Source: Daucus carota subsp. sativus
Taxonomy: Eukaryota; Streptophyta; Magnoliopsida; Apiales; Apiaceae
Direction of reading: 5' to 3'
DNA: 64,000 bases
Assembly (NCBI RefSeq): GCF_001625215.2
Contig: NC_030384.2
Span: forward strand, 42,628,390-42,692,389
The position numbers and the translations under genes are program-made. Below the pieces are notes generated by a model. That model saw nothing but the letters and a program-made list of their open reading frames with translations. It was not told where the DNA came from and searched no databases. Below are positions 46,101-55,894 of the stretch, piece after piece (within the stretch, counting starts at the first letter, position 1; each line of letters begins with the position of its first letter).

Positions 46101-47272
46101 GGAATCCTAATCTCCTCCCCTCGGACCGGGTGCTAATTTCACAATTCAAGGAGATTATAGAAGGCATCCAAATTAGACAACAGAATGACACTCTACATTG
46201 GCTTGGGTACAAGGGCTCGTTCACGTCGAAAGGTCTCATGCAATGTATGTTAAATCCTGGTTGCAGTATATCACCTCACTCGAGAATTTGGTCACTAATT
46301 TGGAGTATAAAGATTCCTCCGAAGATTCGAATCTTCTTGTGGAAAGTTCAATGGGGAATACTGCCTACTAAGCAACTTCTCTCCTCGCGAATGTCAGAAG
46401 TAAGCCCGTTCTGTGACAATTGTGAAAACTCAGTTGAATCTCAGAATCATCTCCTGTGGGACTGCAAGTATGCCAAGTGGGTTTGGGAATTTATAGCCAA
46501 CTGGTGGAGCCTAAAATTACAATTCCAAAGGTTAAACTTCTTCTCTCTTGAGACTATTTTGGCATTACAACGCCCTCCAGCGTCAAAAATTTGGTACACA
46601 GTTGTTGCAGCAAGCATATGGACCATCTGGCTTGCGCGTAATGACTCTATTTTTCAGCAGTCAGTCATGAAAAAATCAGTGTTACTAAGCTTGCTCTTTA
46701 CCAGAATTAACAAATGGGGAGAGGCCTCAAAACTGATTCCATTCACCTCAGACCCTTTATGGACTTCTAATCCAACAGGTGCAGTGGCAATTTACTTTAA
46801 TAAGATGCATGCAGATTTTTGGAACTACAAATTCCTAACACATGATATAGTTTGTGCAACTGATGGGGCATGGGGTGCAAGTAAGGATGGCCAGCTTAGG
46901 GGAGCTATAGGTGGTCGTATTTTAAACAAAAAGAAGAGGGTGTTACATGTTTTTTCGATTCCAGTAAATGCAGTGAATGGACTCCAAGCTGAAGTGGAGG
47001 CCCTACTCTATATTCTAGACCAAATTGATCGATATTTCAATAAATATCCTAGTATAGCCGTTTGCTCGGATTCTACAGAAGCACTACAGCTCATTAGGAG
47101 TGGAGATGATAAAAGTGCAGTGTTGAGTAGACCATTCCCTGACTACTCATCCATTTTGGCTTCTCATGTCAGTCTCTACTTTGTTCCTCGTGAACTTAAC
47201 TCTGAGGCTGATGAGTTGGCTAAGGAGGGTCTCTCCAGAGACGCTGAAGCCATCTTCTGGGTGACAGAATAA
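43151..47272 (+). CDS. LINE ORF2: endonuclease, reverse transcriptase, RNase H
   Basis: About 1373 residues from the ATG at 43151, 32 bp after the ORF1 stop. In order: an APE-type endonuclease (INILSWNARG, CIQETKR, IGDFNVV, and SDHRPI near 43820), a reverse transcriptase (KAPGPDGI, FRPISLMN, GLRQGDPLSPLLFN and the catalytic FADD at residues 676-679), a zf-RVT knuckle (IPPKIRIFLWKV, CDNCENSVESQNHLLWDC), and a C-terminal RNase H with all four acidic residues (TDGAW Asp1238, QAEVEAL, CSDSTEA, SEADELAK). No stop or frameshift is present, so the enzyme is potentially functional. The C-terminal RNase H matches the archaea-like type known from plant L1 elements. Confidence 0.95.
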   Translation: MDKINILSWNARGTNKVVNRQNIRALMSDTKATILCIQETKRANWCDKSIGSLGMPGEAKWIDSPSLGLSGGLLMVWDNSYIKAKNSGCNQHWQWIIGSTAGYPQDFLCVNIYAPQKSSPKQELWSELSSFLSSKSNLPTVLIGDFNVVLSDLEREFCVYNHRDTDALLSFMQENELLDIPLCNGRFTWFGPDHRKSRLDRALINTIWNNSGSWSLQSFNRNSSDHRPILLANSKTDWGPRPFKFFHCWLKDEALLHNLKKIWQDHPNSSLSFRFREIRKYAKVWNLTTNGNLDVKIKNLEKEQGHADNSNAALPIKKKIAMELNQAYEQKASMMCQISRLNWQLHGERNTGFFHRAIAGRNRTRLIHGLQIGSNWISEPSTIKRAFLDHFRNFFCKPPIARIFSLSPGFLPSLTSEESKQLVEVFTETEIWDALQVTDSNKAPGPDGINSGVLKSMWHTIKSDIFNAFQSFHSSALIPPGSNSSFIALIPKSNSASIPSEFRPISLMNTSMKLISKVLARRLSACMNKLISPTQTAFVKGRQISDGILITSEIYHSLKTGKSKGLILKIDFAKAFDSINWEFLYHVLVVMKFDVKWIKWIRNLFDSTRVSVLVNGSPTEEFHPTRGLRQGDPLSPLLFNIIGEALSCLIKAAHCKGLFSGVSIASLTEEVTHLQFADDVILFLKNDTHSVKGMKATLQVFELISGLKINYGKSKLYGFKENSDQLHLWSDWLGCSIGSDQFSYLGAPIGQSPKKSIFWRPLELRIASKLQKWNASNISMAGRLVLLQSVLDSTPAYWFSLFKMPQKSIQSIDKKRRHFLWGGKTNGPRKLHLINWDRLCQPKSVGGLGIASLEARNISLLTKWWWRCYSQRSHWWNNILLSKYGEFIRFNLCQLVEGSSISPIIKGIAELGQNRRVESMLKPQNFKWTLGNGNSIYFWEDWWRGDGPLAKSCSRLYSISKLKLSTISNFLSLWHEIDSITRIWNPNLLPSDRVLISQFKEIIEGIQIRQQNDTLHWLGYKGSFTSKGLMQCMLNPGCSISPHSRIWSLIWSIKIPPKIRIFLWKVQWGILPTKQLLSSRMSEVSPFCDNCENSVESQNHLLWDCKYAKWVWEFIANWWSLKLQFQRLNFFSLETILALQRPPASKIWYTVVAASIWTIWLARNDSIFQQSVMKKSVLLSLLFTRINKWGEASKLIPFTSDPLWTSNPTGAVAIYFNKMHADFWNYKFLTHDIVCATDGAWGASKDGQLRGAIGGRILNKKKRVLHVFSIPVNAVNGLQAEVEALLYILDQIDRYFNKYPSIAVCSDSTEALQLIRSGDDKSAVLSRPFPDYSSILASHVSLYFVPRELNSEADELAKEGLSRDAEAIFWVTE

Positions 47273-47475
47273 CATTTAATTTCATATAGGCCTCTACTAG
47301 ATAAATCTTCACGCTTTGCGAGATGGATTCTAGCTGTTATGGCCCTTCCAGCTTTTTGGGGATTCTTGGATCTTTAACCGTTGGATACTGGCTTCTCTCC
47401 TTATTCTACAGTCCAGAGACTGTTTTCCCTCGTCCTTGCTAGTGTATAAATGCTCTATTCTGGCACTTCTGTAAG

Positions 47476-48216
47476 ATGCATCTCTCCTTTCTAAACTTTT
47501 TCTCTCTTTTGATGGACTACCTGTGGGATCCTCCCGAGGGTGAGGCTTTGAAAATCAATGTCCATTGCATCACCACCACTGATCCACTCCCCAACGGTAA
47601 TAGCAACAGTGTGGGAGTTATGGTTCGCAACAAAGCAGGTCAAGAAATCTGGAGTGCTGCCGGCCCAATGCCAGGAAAATCTAAGCTCCAAGCAACACTT
47701 TGGGGCATCTATCATGGTGCATTGCAGTGCTATAAGCTGGAAGAATGGAAAACGCACATTGAAACTGACCATTGGGGTGCCCTCGAAGCCATCAGCTTCC
47801 AAGAGGAAGTGCATCAACAGGAAGATATTCGGGAAGTCCTTCGCCTCTATAACACGTTACACTCAAACAATTTCAAGATTGGGACTACTGAACGTGAAAT
47901 TACTCGTATCCCTGTAACGAGAAATGGTACGGCAGCTTATCTTGCCAGATATGGTTTGGAACACATGAACCATTTTGCTGAAACTCCTGGCTCTTTTGGC
48001 GAAAAGCAGTTCATGCTCGACAGAGACATGGGTCTTCTGTTTGATGAGCACCCTCCAGCCAACTATGGTCTGGGTGAGGTCATTGATGGTGAGGAACCGC
48101 AGGTGGTCGGTCGCATCCTGTTATGTCAAGACCAAAGGGATGCCCCCCCCTTCCTTTGGAGGTTTCTGTCTCTACCAGCTCGCTTGCTTAGGGCTGTAGC
48201 CAAGTGGTTGTTCTAG
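47476..48216 (+). CDS. LINE third ORF: decayed RNase H-like protein
   Basis: 246 residues, inside the LINE between ORF2 and the 3' end, so it is mobilised with the element. Residues about 13-155 follow the plant RVT_3/RNase H fold: PPEGEALKINVHCI (first strand; catalytic Asp replaced by His), VGVMVRNKAGQ, KLQATLWGIYHGAL (catalytic Glu replaced), HIETDHWGALEAI (one Asp kept) and VTRNGTAAYLARYG (last Asp replaced by Ala). Three of four catalytic residues are lost, yet the frame is open and the fold is readable. A C-terminal extension (about 85 residues) ends in a hydrophobic-basic helix, FLWRFLSLPARLLRAVAKWLF in outline (LPARLLRAVAKWLF). Its function is unknown; a nucleic-acid-binding or captured host role is possible. 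Confidence 0.75.
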   Translation: MHLSFLNFFSLLMDYLWDPPEGEALKINVHCITTTDPLPNGNSNSVGVMVRNKAGQEIWSAAGPMPGKSKLQATLWGIYHGALQCYKLEEWKTHIETDHWGALEAISFQEEVHQQEDIREVLRLYNTLHSNNFKIGTTEREITRIPVTRNGTAAYLARYGLEHMNHFAETPGSFGEKQFMLDRDMGLLFDEHPPANYGLGEVIDGEEPQVVGRILLCQDQRDAPPFLWRFLSLPARLLRAVAKWLF

Positions 48217-48415
48217 TTGGCTTCCAACTAGTTTCTATGTATGTGTTTAGGTTTTTAGCCTGGTATTGTTAGTCTCTCTGTTTGCCTGGTTTTAGTCTAG
48301 TTCTGCTTTCTATCTTTTCCACAAGGTTCTCAAGGTTGTAGAGACCTTGCTGGGACTCCTGTAGGGCTAGTAGCCCAGTTTTCTCTATTAATTATTGGCT
48401 TATCAAAAAAAAAAA

Positions 48416-48431
48416 AACATAACTGACATAT
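48416..48431. repeat. LINE target-site duplication, right copy
   Basis: Exact 16-bp repeat of 40776-40791, directly after the poly-A tail. Confidence 0.9.
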
Positions 48432-48605
48432 GCAATGAGATCACAATTTCATCTCTCTTTCTTTGGTTTGTGTCATTCATTTTCACAGTTTCCCACCCAG
48501 ACAGGAATCCAATATTTTAAAAATGACAGTAAATTATAATTATCTTCTCAAATTTAAATATTAATACTTATTTACATGCCACATATCACCATATTATCCA
48601 AAACT

Positions 48606-48951
48606 AGCTTCTTAACCCGTGCAAAGCACGGGATATTTTAAATTATATTTTTAATGTATGTTATATCTTTTTGTTTATTTTTTTAAAATTGAGATTATTT
48701 GTATTAAAAACATAATTTAAATTTTACATTTATTTATATTTTAAGTCATATTATCTTGATATCTAAATGTACACATATCCTCACATATTTATTAAAATAT
48801 AAATATAAAAAATATACACTATTTAAATTTTTATTATATAATTAAATTGTCACTCATCTAAACTTATTGAGAATTTAATATAAAAAATAAGATTCTAACC
48901 GAATCGAAATCTTTATCGTATAGTTATATATTATATTTTTAGTTGTTTTAT

Positions 48952-48982
<31 letters not shown>

Positions 48983-49615
48983 ATTAAACCATAATAATTA
49001 TATATTCTAAAAATCGGTCGATTAACCGAATAACCGATAATCAGACGGATTTTTAATCCGATTTGGCAAACTTCGCTTAAGTCGATGGTTAATTGGTCAA
49101 AACAGGATTAGTAAGTCAAAAATCGGGTAGAATATTAAAATTTACAAAATTTGCGGGGAAAGTTTAAAATTTTAAAAATGATTAGATATATATTATTTAT
49201 ATATAATATTAAATTAGTAAAATCATTTAAAATTTATATTTATTTGTATTTTAAGTCATATTATCTTGATGTCTAAATGTACATATATCCTCACTATGAT
49301 GAAATTTATTAAAATATAAATAAAAAAAATATGCACTTTTTAAAATTTTATTATATAATTAAATTATCACTCACCTAAAATTATAGAATGTTTAATATAA
49401 AAATGAGATTCTTGTCGAATCAGAGTCTTTTCCGTATAGTTATATATTATATTTATAATTATTCTAATATATATATATATATATATATAATTTTATTAAA
49501 TCATAATAATTAAATATTCCAAAAATCGGCCGATTAACCGAATAATCGATAAATAGACGGATTTTTAATACGATTTGGTAAAAATCGGTTAAATCGATAA
49601 CTAAAATTACAGATT
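48606..49615. repeat. AT-rich tandem repeat, period about 510 bp
   Basis: The marker 'ttaagtcatattatcttgat' is at 48741 and 49251, and 'gattaaccgaata' and 'gacggatttttaat' recur at the same spacing (near 49020 and 49530). The left end carries the palindrome CCCGTGCAAAGCACGGG (48618-48634). Confidence 0.75.
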
Positions 49616-51717
49616 TTCTGATTTATGCTTTTTACAACATTGGATATTTATTTATTTATTATTAAATCGTGATTATAAATATAATATACATATATATATT
49701 GAAGTTTTAATTATAGGGTAATTAATGTAATTAATAATTAGACATTAATGACTAATAAATACGTTAGGATTAAAAGTCAATAATAACCTTTTATATATAT
49801 AAATATATGTATGGGCAAAGGGCAAATTTAGCATTTCGAATTAAATTACTCAGTCTTGCTCTATTTAGATATATAATAGATTATTAATATTAAACTAGAC
49901 CAAATTTCACATGCCCTCAAGTTACTAAACTAGACTAAAACAAAATTCATCAGATCTAGGCCCCCTTCACACGCGGGAGAGTTGTTAAGACCTTAATGTG
50001 AAAGACAACAAATAACAAGAAAGGCCAATGTCAACTCTTTATGGCCTTAATCTCCCTTTAATCTCTTCATTGACCACGTTCTCTGCTCTCGACCATTTAT
50101 AATTTCTAAATTACATAATTTTAAGGTGGGGTTCTCGCAGGCTTCTTTTCCGCTTACCCTTTTTTTTTTTCATTTATTATATGTATATTTCAACTTTCTG
50201 TAAAAAAGATTGGCCGCAATTTTTGACTGAGTAATAAAACTATTTTTATTATTTTGAAATTTTTAATTTTAAAATAAACTATATATACTTTTAAATGATA
50301 TCATTTTTTTTCTTTTCCAATTATATAATACATATAAACTTCAATCAAATTATAGTCAAGTTAACCGGTCAAAAATCAAAATGAACGTATATTGATGGAA
50401 GTAGTATTGTTTTTAATTCCAAACATTTTTAAAAAAAGAATTACTTCTTAGTCTCTTAAAAAGTATAAATGTGTTCTTTTTCTATCCAAAAAAAAATAAT
50501 ACCTATTAATGCTTTATAAATACTAAATTCTAAAAAGATGTATGTAAATATAAATTTTTCTACAAACAAGTCAACGTTTATAAAATAAGGAAAATCACGC
50601 TCATATGATTTAAGATTTTACTATCAAATCCAAATATATATGAATAAAATGGAGTGAAACAAGTGAATAAAAAAGTGTTAGGAATAAGATAATGTAGGGA
50701 GTGAAATCATTAAACTTGTTTGTTTGTGTAGAATGAATATATATTAATTTAATTATTTCTGAATGATTAATATTTATAAAATTAAAATATTACATTAATT
50801 TATATATATACATACATATGTATATATATATTTGAGCTGTTGATTTATTTTTATGTAAAAATTATGCATGTAGCTGTTTAATTTAAATAAAGTTGAAACA
50901 AGGGAGAAAGAAAACTTTGATATCTTATACCCAATAATGAAACTTCTCATTCGGGCATGAAAAACTCATATTTTGTGTGGTTAAGGTATGAGTTTCAAAA
51001 TACATTTTTTTTTCCATCAAACATTGGGTATGAATTTCGAATGAAAAAAATCCAAAGGTTGGAACGAAGAAAACGCATACATAATGTCTAAAAAGCTCGA
51101 ACCAAAAGATTTTCTACCATACAGAGTTATGCTTGTCCTAATAGGGTGGTTGATGCAGGGCATTCCTCCAAAAAACCCAATCACGTCTGTTCCTTTCAAG
51201 AGGATTTCATAAATGTGGATGAACAGAAACATTAAGCTATATCTCATATATAAAGGAAAACTCGTTTACATCAGGTTAATAACTCCGCCACATTTAATAT
51301 GCAAAATTTGTATGAATTCATAAAATTAAATTTCAAGACCAAAAGTTTCAAAACTAGCTACAACCCTCTCAAATTTGGCTGATGCTCTCATTGACATGTA
51401 CAGATACCGTGTCGACGGTAAGGGATTTCTATATGCAATAATCTTGTCCTACCAGAAGTTGCCAGGAGATCTAGGCGGAAATGTCCCTAATCATCTTAAA
51501 GCATAAATCACCACAGATGATTCATCATTCAGTACTACAGATATTACACCTAAACCATGCAACTCTGCAAGTAACACATACCGGGTGCCAGTCAGTATAT
51601 AAATTCATTTTACTTGTGTAAAGATGCATACCTTAGAAGTTTATTAGAAACTAAAAAAACAAAACTTCCATAAACTACATTCTACGTACTACATCATTCT
51701 TTTCTTTTCTATTGATA

Positions 51718-51968
51718 CTCCATCTATCCCGTTGAGTTGTATACGTTGGGACATAGGACTCGCACGCATTTTAAGGTTCTTATAAAATATAGTCTATAAC
51801 TTATTTTAAAATATTTTTGTTTATGAATAAAAATTTAATGTTTAAATTTTTATTCATAAACAGAATTTAAAAAGAAAAGGAAAAAAGGTTATAGTATTTT
51901 ATAGAAGTCGTAAAATGCGTGACAAGCAAAACAAAAAAACTGTATAGAAATGAGTGGAATGGAGGAAA
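51718..51968. mobile_element. Stowaway-like MITE, degenerate
   Basis: CTCCATCTATCCCGTTGAGT after TA at the left and 'atgagtggaatggagg' at the right. The central region also forms a hairpin (AATTTAAAAAG and 'tttaaatttttattcataaa' against 'tttatgaataaaaattta'). Confidence 0.5.
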
Positions 51969-52466
51969 TATATAATTAGGTCCTTAGCTCCCAACTTGGT
52001 GACTAAACCAGCATTTCACCATTTGCATAGGACGCTGCCTTTCATCACCCTAGAATTTTATTATTATGAAACCTTATTACTACTACACTATCAACATTAA
52101 CACTGTCTGTGCAATAAGAAAACTACCCAAAATGTTTTATTAGACAAAAGAAGGACAATAATATATTGCGGGTGAGAATATAAAATAACGTGGACAAATT
52201 CTGACAGGCATACAAATGGGTAGAACTCAGGACCAGTGCCCTAAGAGCCCTAAGAGAGAGTAGCAGATCACAAACTAACTTTTCATAAGATTTGATGGGT
52301 AACTTCACTTTATTGTCAATAGGGTAGTCACAACAGCTTAAACTAAAAAATTCTTAGGTTGTTCCAGAAAAAGTCAGTTCCCAAGTTTATCGTCTCAAAT
52401 AAATCAATTCTTTTTGGAAACTACTGTATATAAAAAGCAAGCAGTAGACATACCGTGTCATGTTAT

Positions 52467-55400
52467 TCAAGGGCATGAAAATTGCTTATCCTCACTGAAT
52501 GACCTTAAACGTTTAATAAGGTTCCCTTTCAATGACTCTGGAATTCGCGGGGCAAATTTTTTTCTGGCCTCCTCTATCAAAGATCTCCTGCATGACAGCA
52601 GAAGTAGAAAAGATGAGTACAATATGTGGCTGAAAATAAGATCAAGCGGAACTGCTGTAATCAATATAAGAAGAAGACTAAGATCCGTGTACCGCCTATA
52701 CATGCTCTCTACTATCATTAATAGAATCCTTTTTGTTGATCTACAAATCTTCCTAACAGTACCCTGAGCCGGAAACGGAATGCGTTAACCCTATGGCCTC
52801 GTGTTATAATATATAATTTATAGTTGTATATGTTAAATTTCCATCAGACTTATTTTAATGACATTTAATTGGTTAAATTAATAATCAATATCTGCCACCA
52901 TAATTTCCTATAACAGGCAAACATGGTTTTGAAATTTCAACCTCAAATTAACTTCTCTACCCTTGACTAAACTTGTTAAGTAGTTTAGAGCTCCACAATC
53001 CACATAAAAAAAATTCAAGATCATGTAACCAATAAATGATAATACTAAATACAGTATGCTCAAAACTGCAAAATGTACTAACTATAGGCATACCCGTAAC
53101 AAATCGAAGATATATATAATCTCAACTTTCTCCACTTAACAGTAATTTTAAAATTACTCGAAGAGTTTTTTCATAGTTTTCAGTATTATTTAATAAACAA
53201 GCATGAATATTCAAGTGATAGCTACTGAACTTACAAAATTGCATAAAGAATGGATGAAAAAAAGCACAACACCTATTGAATCTATGCATACTACTAGAGA
53301 ACTCACTTCTTATAGTTTCTGCTTACTGATTCGCTACCAGCTTCACAAAAAATTTTAGATCGCATAAAATCATGAACATCATCTGACCAACCACATGATC
53401 GCAAAACTTGAGAAGCTTCTTTCTCCAGACTGAAACAAACCAAGAAAAAACATATCAAGAATTTTTTGAGGTACTATGGAAGCACTATCAAGAAGCAACA
53501 GAACCATATTAAATTTTGTGAAGGAAACACAGCACCACAAATCTGGTCAAAGGGAAATATATAAAAAATTAAAAGACAATCAAAGCACATAAATAACAAT
53601 GTGATACACATTACAGAGGCAGAAACAGCAAATTGTGCATCTCACATGCTGCTGTTTATGTTTCTTCCTATTAAGCTATAGTTACAGTTAAACACTGCCC
53701 TATGCCACCAGTATTACTTACAAGCATCGGGGCTGCCCTGGGGATTTACGTGGCCCAAGTCAAAATCATTTTTCAGGGGCCTTAATCTGCGAATTTCATA
53801 CATTTTTTATAGAAAGAATTCAGGAATTTTAGGGTCCTAGGTGCAAGTCTTGTCTGCCCATAGGACCACCCCTGAGCATCAACTTTTGAAGGCATGTATC
53901 ACCGACTAATGGTACTCAAGGAGTCAGAGAAGTATTAACTTACATGCGGGAAAATATAGTCTTTGCATCCTAACAAAAAAAATGATCTATGCTTTGGAAA
54001 AAGATGACCACATCAAAGCAGTCATAAATCCATTATAGAAACACTAGCTCCAAAGTATTCTAGCACCTAAATGAAGAATCCATTCCTAATAAGTAGTAAC
54101 AACCGTTCAAGCCCAAAAGCCTCATATTTGCATGATAGACATCAGCGATTCCATGTACTTGCCCCAAAAGCCATTATACACAACACCTCCAAATCCATGA
54201 ACTTAACCTAAAAGCCTCATATTTGCATGATATACATCACCAATTCCATCTACTTAAATGTAATTTTTGACATTGCTTATAACGATTTAGAGTTCTCCAC
54301 CCGGGTTCTTTAATGCTTCCAATTACTTCACAATTGCTTCTGTGCAAGTTATTTTTCCACAGACAAGACTCATTCTGTTCTTTCTTCAACTGTGACCTCC
54401 TAAACCAGTCCATCATTCTTTCACAAAACGATTCCCAGATCTCTACCCATGGCCTTTAATGCTTCCAATTACTCCACACTTGCATCTGTGTAGCCTAAAT
54501 TACCGCAGACTGACTTGTTCTGTTTTTTCTTGACCTGTAAACTTCATACCAGCCCAGCATTTTTCCTAAACCAGTAGTGAAATTAGAACTGGTCGATCAA
54601 TTCTTATTAGTTATACACATATCCAGTGGGGTCAAAATACCCCAACCATCCCTCAAATTTGACTAGCTATATCTTATAATTGCTTTTTACTCCTGAAAAC
54701 TGAACTATGCAGTCACAAATTCGCAATTTTGACTTGAACAATTTTTTTAATTTCTAACCCCTGGCAAAAGCAAAATTTGTATCCATTAAGATTTTGAAAA
54801 GCAATCAAGTTTCCAGAATCATAATGAGGTATAACACCGCCTCAACTAACCTATCATCTTTCAGCCACAAACCCTATGAAATATTTAGGTTGCACAAATT
54901 AATAACTTATATATAGTAGGCATGCTACCTAACACTTATGCACACATTTATTACATTCTACCTGGTTTATCATTCCACTGCTTCCATAATGAAGCTTGCC
55001 CATGGTAAATTAAAATGTTCAGCTTGTGTGAATGTTTGTAACTTCACATAGCACCTCACTCTTTATAAGCACAGCAAATTGTCAGGGATGGAACCAGAAA
55101 AACACATAACGAGGGGGCCAAATAAAAAAAGTTCCATGGATTTGCTCTTATTTGCCAAACAAAATTGAAAAATATGGAGGGTTTACTCCTATTTCTCTTC
55201 TCGTGTTTCATTTTACACTAGTTTCAAACCTGGGGATTGTTATTAAGTGATGTGAATAGAAACTATTTTATATTATTAATAGATCAAACTTGGTTTTAAC
55301 TATTTCTCTCATCTTAAATACTTACAAAATGGTGGGACTAAATTATAAATTTCATAATTGTAAATATAAAAAATTGAAAAATGCATAGGTTTTGGGGGGA

Positions 55401-55861
55401 CGGCGGCCAACCCGTGCCCCCTTCAGTTCCGTCCCTGCAAATAGTATTTTAGAGGACTTACATAACTTCATTTAATAATCTTGCTGTACCACAAGTGTCA
55501 GAACTAGTTTAACTATTGGTACAAAAAAGTAGCAGGAAAAATTGTAACTTCTTTTTAACTAGACGTTGAACTATAAAACAATTAGAAGATCACATGTAAA
55601 TAGAGATCAGATCAGATCTGGAGCAGCTCAGGCTACAGTTGGAGGGGCAATCCTATATATGCACTTCACACACAAATTCAACCCAAACACTAACATCCTA
55701 CAGAGCCCAGTCAAAAAGAAGTTGCTTGAGTACCTTTGAGACAACTAGGAGCCAAGTCACCCATCACAACAAGTCAACAAGTTGTTCATATACATATATT
55801 CAAACATATTATGTAACTGCATACATATCACTTTCATAGGCTAGATCAAAGTAATAATATA

Positions 55862-55894
<33 letters not shown>

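Larger units (their letters stand above)
40792..48415 (+). mobile_element. Full-length L1-type LINE with three ORFs
   Basis: 7.6-kb non-LTR retrotransposon bounded by a perfect 16-bp duplication and ending in a 13-A tail. It carries a short 5' UTR, ORF1 (40882-43118, RRM), ORF2 (43151-47272, EN-RT-zinc knuckle-RNase H), a 203-bp spacer, ORF3 (47476-48216, decayed RNase H-like) and a 200-bp 3' UTR. The RRM-type ORF1 is typical of the BNR-like plant L1 lineage. The perfect duplication and open ORF2 show a recent insertion. A one-base frame break in ORF1 may make this copy inactive. Confidence 0.9.
48432..52466. other. AT-rich intergenic region left of UBP25
   Basis: Contains a tandem repeat with a period of about 510 bp (48715-49615), several AT microsatellites, and a Stowaway-like MITE (51718-51968). 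No gene is supported. Confidence 0.6.

Noticed and set aside
53729-53873. Short GC-richer segment with CGGGGCTGCCC and CCACCCCTG ends as another hAT-like MITE
   Set aside because: The end sequences and an AGCAT(C) repeat are suggestive, but the terminal repeats do not align well and the duplication length is uncertain.
55639-55839. Open frame in UBP25 intron 6
   Set aside because: No family resemblance, and it lies in an intron between exons that join in frame.
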